The translations under genes and the position numbers were made by a program. This document shows, one piece after another, positions 58,453 to 64,000 of a stretch of 64,000 nucleotides of DNA. The notes below the pieces were generated by a model. That model had not been told where the DNA came from. It saw nothing but the letters and a program-made list of their open reading frames with translations, and did not search any database. The stretch is taken from positions 1,927,001-1,991,000 of the forward strand of contig CP029803.1 of assembly GCA_003226295.1 (NCBI GenBank), read 5' to 3'. How positions within the stretch are numbered: the stretch's first letter is position 1; the number at the start of each line of letters is the position of its first letter. The DNA is from Candidatus Moanabacter tarae (lineage in GTDB: Bacteria > Verrucomicrobiota > Verrucomicrobiia > Opitutales > UBA2987).

Positions 58453-59976
58453 CTAAATCCGGGGAAATAGAATTGTCTTTTTTTTAACCCTTTTACCCTC
58501 AAGTCTATTGGACCAATCGAGCCCTTCTTGCCATGAAGATACCTCGGGTTGTCCCAAGAGTGCCAGGATTTTGGCCGAAGTAACCGGCATTACAGGTGCC
58601 AGCAAACAAACCGCAAGACGAAGACCTTCCGCCATGTGTGCCAGCGTAGTATCAACAGAGCCAACATCACCGGACTTGCTAGATTTGGCTAACTTCCAAG
58701 GAGCTCGAATTTCGGCGTAACGATTAATCGACCTGATAAAATTGAAAGTTTCTGCCAGTCCATTATTGAATCTAAATTCTTCGAAAAGACTAACAACATT
58801 CCAATTCGTTTTCTTCCAGCTCTCTCTCAAGTTCTCTTCAGGTTGCTCCGTGAACCTACCTGATGGTAGCACTCCATCCCGGTACTGATGGACCATATTA
58901 AGAAGCCTACTTACAAGATTACCTAAATCATTTGCCAAATCACTCGTGTAGCGCGTGACAAAAAGCTCCAAAGAGAATTCGCTGTCCTGCCCTACCGTCA
59001 TTTCACGTGTTACGAAATACCGAAATACATCTGCTCCGTACTGATTAATGAGGTCGAGAGGATCCACTGTCTCCCCTGTGCTTTTTGACATTTTTTTCCC
59101 GGCAGTTGTCCAGAACCCGTGAACAAGAAACCCGCGGGGAGGTTCGTAGCCTGCAGCTTTGAGCATAATCGGCCAATAGATGGCATGGGGAGGCACCAGA
59201 ATATCCTTCCCAATAACGTGAAAATTAGCCGGCCAGAAGTCGCGAAGGTGGGATGCACTAGAATCAACCGCTGAAAGATAGTTAATCAAAGCATCGAACC
59301 AGACGTAAGCGACATATTCGTCATCAAAGGGAAGGGGGATACCCCATCCGAGTCGCTCCTTAGGTCGGGAAATGCACAGGTCATTAATCGGCTCCTTGAG
59401 AAACTCAAGGACTTGTTTAGCACGAAATCTAGGGTAGATAAGGTCTTCATGATCTTGGATATATTCGATTAGCCAAGCGCGGTATTTACTCAACCGAAAG
59501 AAATAATTCGCCTCCGTAATTTTTATGACCTCTCCATAATCCTCTGGCCACTTATTGCCTTCCTTTTCCGTTTCCTGCACAAATTGTTCTGCACGTACGC
59601 TATAAAAACCACTGTATTCGCCCTTATAGATCTCTCCTTCGTCAAAGAGTCGCTGCAAAATGTCGCGAACCACCGTTTTATGTCGCTCCTCTGTTGTGCG
59701 AATATAGTCGTCATTTGATATATTAAGATCGATTAACAGCTTCTGGAACTTTTCAGCAATCGAGTCGACAAACACCTTAGGATCGATTCCTTCCTTTTTT
59801 GCGCTTTGTTGTACCTTTTGCCCATGCTCATCCAGCCCAGTTAAAAAGCGAACCTGATCGCCCTTTAAGCGTCGCAATCGCGCTACCACATCAGCTAGGA
59901 CCTTTTCGTAAGCATGTCCCAGATGCGGCGGGCCATTAGCATAATCAATCGCCGTAGTTATGTAGAACTTCCCCAT
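58453..59976 (-). CDS. metG: Methionyl-tRNA synthetase
   Basis: 507 residues. Class I signatures PPHLGHAYEKVLADV (HIGH) and KKMSKSTGETVDP (KMSKS), with LTGLDEHGQKVQQSAKKEG and the YVWFDALINYLSAV segment. The connective peptide lacks an obvious set of four zinc cysteines (region YSVRAEQFVQETEKEGN), matching the short bacterial MetG2-like type, and no C-terminal tRNA-binding domain is present. Charges initiator and elongator tRNA with methionine. Confidence 0.96.
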   Translation of the reverse strand: MGKFYITTAIDYANGPPHLGHAYEKVLADVVARLRRLKGDQVRFLTGLDEHGQKVQQSAKKEGIDPKVFVDSIAEKFQKLLIDLNISNDDYIRTTEERHKTVVRDILQRLFDEGEIYKGEYSGFYSVRAEQFVQETEKEGNKWPEDYGEVIKITEANYFFRLSKYRAWLIEYIQDHEDLIYPRFRAKQVLEFLKEPINDLCISRPKERLGWGIPLPFDDEYVAYVWFDALINYLSAVDSSASHLRDFWPANFHVIGKDILVPPHAIYWPIMLKAAGYEPPRGFLVHGFWTTAGKKMSKSTGETVDPLDLINQYGADVFRYFVTREMTVGQDSEFSLELFVTRYTSDLANDLGNLVSRLLNMVHQYRDGVLPSGRFTEQPEENLRESWKKTNWNVVSLFEEFRFNNGLAETFNFIRSINRYAEIRAPWKLAKSSKSGDVGSVDTTLAHMAEGLRLAVCLLAPVMPVTSAKILALLGQPEVSSWQEGLDWSNRLEGKRVKKKTILFPRI

Positions 59977-60376
59977 TGATTATGCACTCTGAACTGAAGT
60001 CTTCCCCTTTGTCGACAAGGTTTGAAACGTATTAAAGGAGAATTGTCCGAACATATACCCATCGTGATGTCGCTCTGAATCGACTCCCGTGGCCGAATTG
60101 AAGCGGAAATCATAGTGCTCAACAGCGGTCTACAATCACCCCTCAGCTTTAAAAGATCTCTGGGTATAAAATACAACCCCTCCCGATAAAACCAGAAAAG
60201 AAAAAGATGCAATTGCCCCTACCCCTTTTGTTAGCTGTATGCGGATAAATACTACTTGGCATTAGTCTTTCTGCTGGGAGCAGAGGGAACCCTCCGCTTC
60301 TATCCTAGCTTCTTCCCGATTCAGCGTGGTCTGGGACAAACATAGATTGACGATAGGTTCTCAATTTATTAGGGCC
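59977..60376. other. Intergenic region upstream of metG
   Basis: 400 bp. It should carry the metG promoter and the end of the rdgB transcript. Hairpin-forming sequence at 60271-60297 is the only structure noted; no small gene or tRNA-like element was recognised. Confidence 0.4.
60280..60297. terminator. Hairpin in the rdgB-metG gap
   Basis: GCAGAGGG and CCCTCCGC can pair with one mismatch around a short loop, and an overlapping dyad CTGCT-GGG-AGCAG at 60271-60283 competes with it. No T tract follows on the minus strand, so termination of rdgB is uncertain. Confidence 0.25.
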
Positions 60377-60979
60377 TCATTGGTTACCAATCCAATCCAG
60401 CAAACTCTCGATCGCCCGCGCCCGATGACTGATCGCGTCCTTTTGCTTCGGATCCATCTCCGCAAAAGTCTCAACGCAACCGGCCGGCACAAAGAGTGGA
60501 TCGTAGCCGAATCCATTTTCGCCACGAGCGCTCATAGAAATTGCACCCTGACACATACCACGAAAAACATGTTCACTCCCACAAGGGCCATGCAGCACCA
60601 GGCAGCAAACAAATCGAGCCGATCGATTCTCCTTTGCTACTCCTTCCAGATCGCTCAATAGTTTTCTGTTGTTCTCCTCATAAGTAGCCGAATCCCCCGC
60701 ATAGCGAGCAGAAAGCACACCGGGTTTCCCATTAAGGATATCTACTTCTAATCCGCTGTCGTCTGCCAATACCCAAACATCTTCGGGAACATTCTTCCTC
60801 AACGCTCTTACCTTCAGTCGGGCGTTACCTTCAAAACTATCCTCCGTCTCATCCACAAAACCCATACCACCGATTGCATCCAGAAACTTCAGCGTAACAT
60901 CTTGGTCCCCTTCTCTCAATATCGCTTTAAACTCCTTAACCTTGTGCTCGCTGGAAGTAGCAATATAGATAACCATCAT
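60377..60979 (-). CDS. rdgB: dITP/XTP pyrophosphatase (RdgB/HAM1 family)
   Basis: 200 residues. YIATSSEHKVKEFKAIL at the N-terminus, FEGNARLKVRAL, the ADDSGLEVD metal motif, GVLSARYAG and GFGYDPLFVP are all intact. It removes non-canonical purine triphosphates such as dITP and XTP. Standing alone between metG and ribD. Confidence 0.96.
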   Translation of the reverse strand: MMVIYIATSSEHKVKEFKAILREGDQDVTLKFLDAIGGMGFVDETEDSFEGNARLKVRALRKNVPEDVWVLADDSGLEVDILNGKPGVLSARYAGDSATYEENNRKLLSDLEGVAKENRSARFVCCLVLHGPCGSEHVFRGMCQGAISMSARGENGFGYDPLFVPAGCVETFAEMDPKQKDAISHRARAIESLLDWIGNQ

Positions 60980-61146
60980 GGGAAGTGTATTTACTTAAGG
61001 GCAAAATAATATCTCAACCACCTGTACTTCTCTACTCCGAAGCCAAATAAATTTGCATGCACCCATGTGGTATCTGTTTTGACCATCACCAGAAGAGAAG
61101 CACTAATCCGAACTCGCCGATCTGTCCGCGAGTGATCACTTTCAGA

Positions 61147-62268
61147 TTAAGCATTAGGATAAACTATTTTCCCTCTCATAAGCTCGTCGTCACCAAAAAC
61201 ACAATGGCGAATTTGTTCAAGTCTCAAGCCCTCTCCAATCGTCATCGGACTAGCACCTGAAAAAGCTGGAGCCGAACACTCATCCGCTAGGATAGTTGAC
61301 GACCGGTAACAGAAAAGGTATTCTAGCTCGCTATTCAACAACAGCGAGCTGATCAGACGTGACCCTCCTTCAAAGAGAACGCCTACTATTTCCTTTTCCC
61401 CGCAGCGTCTGCGAAAATCCGAGGCCCAACCACCTTGTCCTTCTTCCCCTACTATCCATTCTTCTATGCCGACTTCCTGCAACCGACGCCTCGCAGAATC
61501 GTCACCTTCTCCTCGCGTTACGATAGTTGTCTTTTCTCGGTGGCTATCGGTATACACCTTTGGTAGAGGATCCGTAAGTGTCCGCAGTCGGCGATCAAAG
61601 ATGAATCGAATGGGAGACCACTCACTTTCTTTTCGACGGCTGGTTAGTCTAGGATCATCCTTCAATACAGTTTCGGATCCAACTGCGATAGCAGGGAAGA
61701 GCCGGCGCCACTGCATTACATCTTTGCGAGCATTTTCTCCTGTAATCCAACGGGAATGTCCCGTTCTCGTTGCAATTCTCCCATCAAGCGTAGTCGCAAG
61801 TTTCCCAGCGAAAAAGGGTTTCCCACGAGTTATCCAGTGATTAAAGATTAAGTTTAGATCCTCACATTCAAATTTCAGAACTCCAACATCGACTTCGACT
61901 CCAGCAGCCCGAAGGATCCTCAATCCCTTCCCCTGATTCACAGGATTCGGGTCGGCCATTCCGACAACAACCCGTCCAATCCCTGCGTCTATAATTGCCT
62001 CTGTACAAGGCGGCATTCGCCCTTGTGTGCTACACGGTTCCAAATTCACATACAGCGTCGCGTCACGAGAGAGCGAGCTGTTGACAGATTTCAGTGCTAC
62101 AATTTCGGCATGATCCGATCCCGCCTGAGCATGGTAGCCCTCCCCTACAATCTTACTGTGGTCAACAATAACGGCACCAACCATGGGATTGGGATGGGTT
62201 GTTCCCCATCCTCTACGCGCTAATTCAATTGCGCGTTGCATAAATTGGGTGTCCTGTTCTGAAGCCAT
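61147..62268 (-). CDS. ribD: Bifunctional diaminohydroxyphosphoribosylaminopyrimidine deaminase/reductase
   Basis: 373 residues from ATG 62268 (the frame opens at TTG 62292). N-terminal deaminase (about 1-145) with HPNPMVGAVIV, the zinc/glutamate HAEIVAL and PCSTQGRMPPC cysteines; C-terminal reductase (about 150-370) with KLATTLDGRIATRTGHSRWITG and FEGGSRLISSLL. Second and third steps of riboflavin synthesis. Other rib genes are absent from the window. Confidence 0.95.
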   Translation of the reverse strand: MASEQDTQFMQRAIELARRGWGTTHPNPMVGAVIVDHSKIVGEGYHAQAGSDHAEIVALKSVNSSLSRDATLYVNLEPCSTQGRMPPCTEAIIDAGIGRVVVGMADPNPVNQGKGLRILRAAGVEVDVGVLKFECEDLNLIFNHWITRGKPFFAGKLATTLDGRIATRTGHSRWITGENARKDVMQWRRLFPAIAVGSETVLKDDPRLTSRRKESEWSPIRFIFDRRLRTLTDPLPKVYTDSHREKTTIVTRGEGDDSARRRLQEVGIEEWIVGEEGQGGWASDFRRRCGEKEIVGVLFEGGSRLISSLLLNSELEYLFCYRSSTILADECSAPAFSGASPMTIGEGLRLEQIRHCVFGDDELMRGKIVYPNA

Positions 62269-62436
62269 TGAGCGCCGATCGCTGTTATTCAATCACCGTA
62301 ATCTCATTAAACACTGACTATATGAAAATAAAGATCGAGGGTTACAGCTCACTTATTTTCTTCACCCCGTTTAACCAAAATAAGAAATCTATATATTTCC
62401 CTCTCCATTTCTCTTCATACCACTGTTGTTTTCGAG

Positions 62437-63075
62437 CTACCCCCTCAGGAACGGATTGTTCCGTTTTTCCTCCCCCACTGTTGTCTCCGGCCCATGGCCC
62501 GGATAAATGATCGTCTCATCCGGCAAGGTGTAAATTTTCTCCCTGATTGACTTTGCCAAAAGCTCAAAACTACAACCAGGGAAATCCGTCCTTCCTATGC
62601 TCCCAGCAAAAATTGCGTCACCGGAGAAGGATACCCTTAAACCGGGAAGAAAAAAAAGAATACTTCCGGCACTATGCCCAGGCACATGACGCACCTCCGC
62701 CAGATTCCCTAGAATTTCAATTTGATCTCCGTCCTCAAGAAAGTGATCTACTCTTCCAGGAGAAATCTCAATACCCGGGACAGCAAAGTCAGCCATACGT
62801 GCCGGTGACCTAATCAGGCACTCATCTTCCCTATGTCCATAAATTTTAACTCCTTGCTTGGCAAACTTGGCCACATCCAATATATGGTCCCAATGACCAT
62901 GGGTAAGATAAAGTGCCTCAAGTTCGCATTTCTTATCCTTCAGAACCCGAGAGAATGTGCTCCAAGCCTCCAAAGGCGCATCGAATAGAACCGCCTTACG
63001 TGATGCTTCGTTAAGAAGGAGATACGCATTAGTGCCAATCGGAGGAAGTTCGAACTTTAGAATTTCCACGTTCAA
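62437..63075 (-). CDS. Metallo-beta-lactamase-fold hydrolase, glyoxalase II-like
   Basis: 212 residues from TTG 63075 (GTG 63069 also possible). Metal motif YLTHGHWDHILD (THxHxDH), VPGHSAGS, SFSGDAIFAGSIGRTDFPG and the closing YPGHGPET histidine identify the hydroxyacylglutathione hydrolase-like group of MBL proteins. Length matches the short bacterial thioesterase type rather than the full 250-residue GloB. Substrate not decided. Confidence 0.9.
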   Translation of the reverse strand: MNVEILKFELPPIGTNAYLLLNEASRKAVLFDAPLEAWSTFSRVLKDKKCELEALYLTHGHWDHILDVAKFAKQGVKIYGHREDECLIRSPARMADFAVPGIEISPGRVDHFLEDGDQIEILGNLAEVRHVPGHSAGSILFFLPGLRVSFSGDAIFAGSIGRTDFPGCSFELLAKSIREKIYTLPDETIIYPGHGPETTVGEEKRNNPFLRG

Positions 63076-63209
63076 GACCCTGGACCTCGGTATCCCAATC
63101 TGGCAATGAGATTCCGTTCTCTATTGCTGCGATTCTCCTCACTCTCCTGGATCAGCCTAACCACGTTCAAAACCATCTCCAAAGTCCAAATGTGCATTTG
63201 AGTCCCAGG

Positions 63210-64000
63210 TCAGGAACCGTAGACCTCTTGTATTAGACGCCGGATATACCCATTGGCGAAAGCTTTACCCACTCTCTCCGACTGACCGTTGGGAAACCGT
63301 GGAGTATGGTCCATCATAAACGGGCCATTAAATCCATGATCTCGATAGGCCTCCATAGCCTTCCTCATATCGATATCCCCTTCGTCGATAAAGACTTCCT
63401 CGAAATAGGGTAGTTGTCCCCTGACATTACGAAAATGAACATATGCCATTTTTTTTTTCGAAGCTATTTCACCAATGAATTCATACACACCCCCACCAAG
63501 CAGTTCCGTCATACAGCCCTGACAAAAAAGCATCCGGTGGGAATCACTCGAGATAACGCCGAGAATCCGCCGCCACTGATCAGTTGTCGAACAGATTTGC
63601 CAAACACCCCCGAGTGGTTCTGGGACCGGCGGATCATCCGGATGCAGCGCCATTGTTACTCCAGCCCTTTCCGCAACAGGAATCACAATCCGGAGAAATC
63701 TCTCCAAGCGCTCCCACATCTTTTTTTCCGATACCTCCGGGGTATGTAGTCCGGAGGAGTCGAGTTCCCTCTTGTAACGAGAATAATCGAAGGTACTGTA
63801 ATGTGCTCCGCCCCGGCCAACAGCCGACTTGGTCCGGAAATTTCCCATTGGTTTAAAGTTCCATCCCAGCATCGGAATACCCGCCGCCCCGAGACTCTCT
63901 AGCATCCTGCACCAAGATTCTGTACTCTTATCAGCACCCTCTAGACCCAGAGTTACCGTTCGCGGACAAGCATAGAAAAGGTTATTCAACTGCATACCAT
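63210..64000 (-). CDS. UxuA-like mannonate dehydratase, 5' end cut by the window edge
   Basis: At least 261 residues; the frame continues past 63995 with no stop, so the true start lies beyond base 64000. Family features are IPMLGWNFKPM, VTMALHPDDPPVP (the metal-binding HPDDPP motif), MLFCQGCMTEL with metal-site cysteine, YVHFRNVRG and the FNGPFMMDHTPRF strand. The enzyme dehydrates D-mannonate to 2-keto-3-deoxygluconate in hexuronate breakdown. Several family members in Verrucomicrobiota are paralogues of unclear substrate. Confidence 0.85.
   Translation of the reverse strand, partial: GMQLNNLFYACPRTVTLGLEGADKSTESWCRMLESLGAAGIPMLGWNFKPMGNFRTKSAVGRGGAHYSTFDYSRYKRELDSSGLHTPEVSEKKMWERLERFLRIVIPVAERAGVTMALHPDDPPVPEPLGGVWQICSTTDQWRRILGVISSDSHRMLFCQGCMTELLGGGVYEFIGEIASKKKMAYVHFRNVRGQLPYFEEVFIDEGDIDMRKAMEAYRDHGFNGPFMMDHTPRFPNGQSERVGKAFANGYIRRLIQEVYGS

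Overview
The window looks like a chromosomal segment of a Gram-negative, menaquinone-making bacterium, most likely a marine-type member of the Verrucomicrobiota (Opitutae-like) or a close PVC relative. This assignment is inference from gene families: a DUF6784/DUF6785-type membrane protein, a very large FG-GAP/UnbV/thioredoxin/TPR exported protein, paired Gfo/Idh/MocA oxidoreductases, lpxK (hence lipopolysaccharide) and a men gene cluster. Base composition is moderate and even. Shine-Dalgarno sequences are often weak and several genes start with GTG or TTG. I saw no rRNA, tRNA, CRISPR array, insertion sequence or prophage.

Layout. 0-6.3 kb: a membrane protein with a probable carbohydrate-binding lumenal insert, then a surface-glycan set (galactopyranose-mutase-like flavoprotein, GlfT-like glycosyltransferase, sulfotransferase-like protein). 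6.6-10.7 kb: the main finding, a 1,365-codon exported protein gene interrupted by one in-frame TGA at codon 619. The reading frame and domain continue directly through it and a small hairpin follows, so it is read here as a candidate selenoprotein. 10.9-13.3 kb: two convergent Gfo/Idh/MocA oxidoreductases. 13.8-19.0 kb: a 1,740-residue fusion of a degenerate M28-peptidase-like domain with an FtsX-type permease. 19.3-24.9 kb: SppA protease, a divergent coiled-coil membrane protein, a PF09818-type ATPase and a methyltransferase. 25.2-25.8 kb: rplU-rpmA. 26.3-28.4 kb: a threonine-dehydrogenase-like epimerase translationally coupled to an unassigned cupin protein.

28.5-47.6 kb is mostly housekeeping: an ICMT-like methyltransferase, pheA, scpB, ilvD, pgi, a 54-residue lipoprotein, rsmI, ppx, rluD, adenosine deaminase, an adenylate-kinase-like enzyme, lpxK, topB, an SDR, an EamA transporter and a TPR protein. 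47.7-53.6 kb is accessory: a fumarylacetoacetate-hydrolase-family enzyme divergent from a Rieske/helical two-domain protein, a GT-C-like membrane protein and a GH32 glycosidase. 54.0-60.0 kb on the minus strand runs metG, menF, menD, menB in transcription order. The right end carries rdgB, ribD, a metallo-beta-lactamase-fold hydrolase and a UxuA-like mannonate dehydratase cut by the window edge.

The genes suggest a heterotroph that uses plant or algal sugars (GH32, mannonate dehydratase, Gfo/Idh enzymes), respires with menaquinone and decorates its envelope with possibly sulfated glycans. No selA, selB, selC or selD is present in the window, so the selenocysteine reading depends on those genes being elsewhere in the genome.
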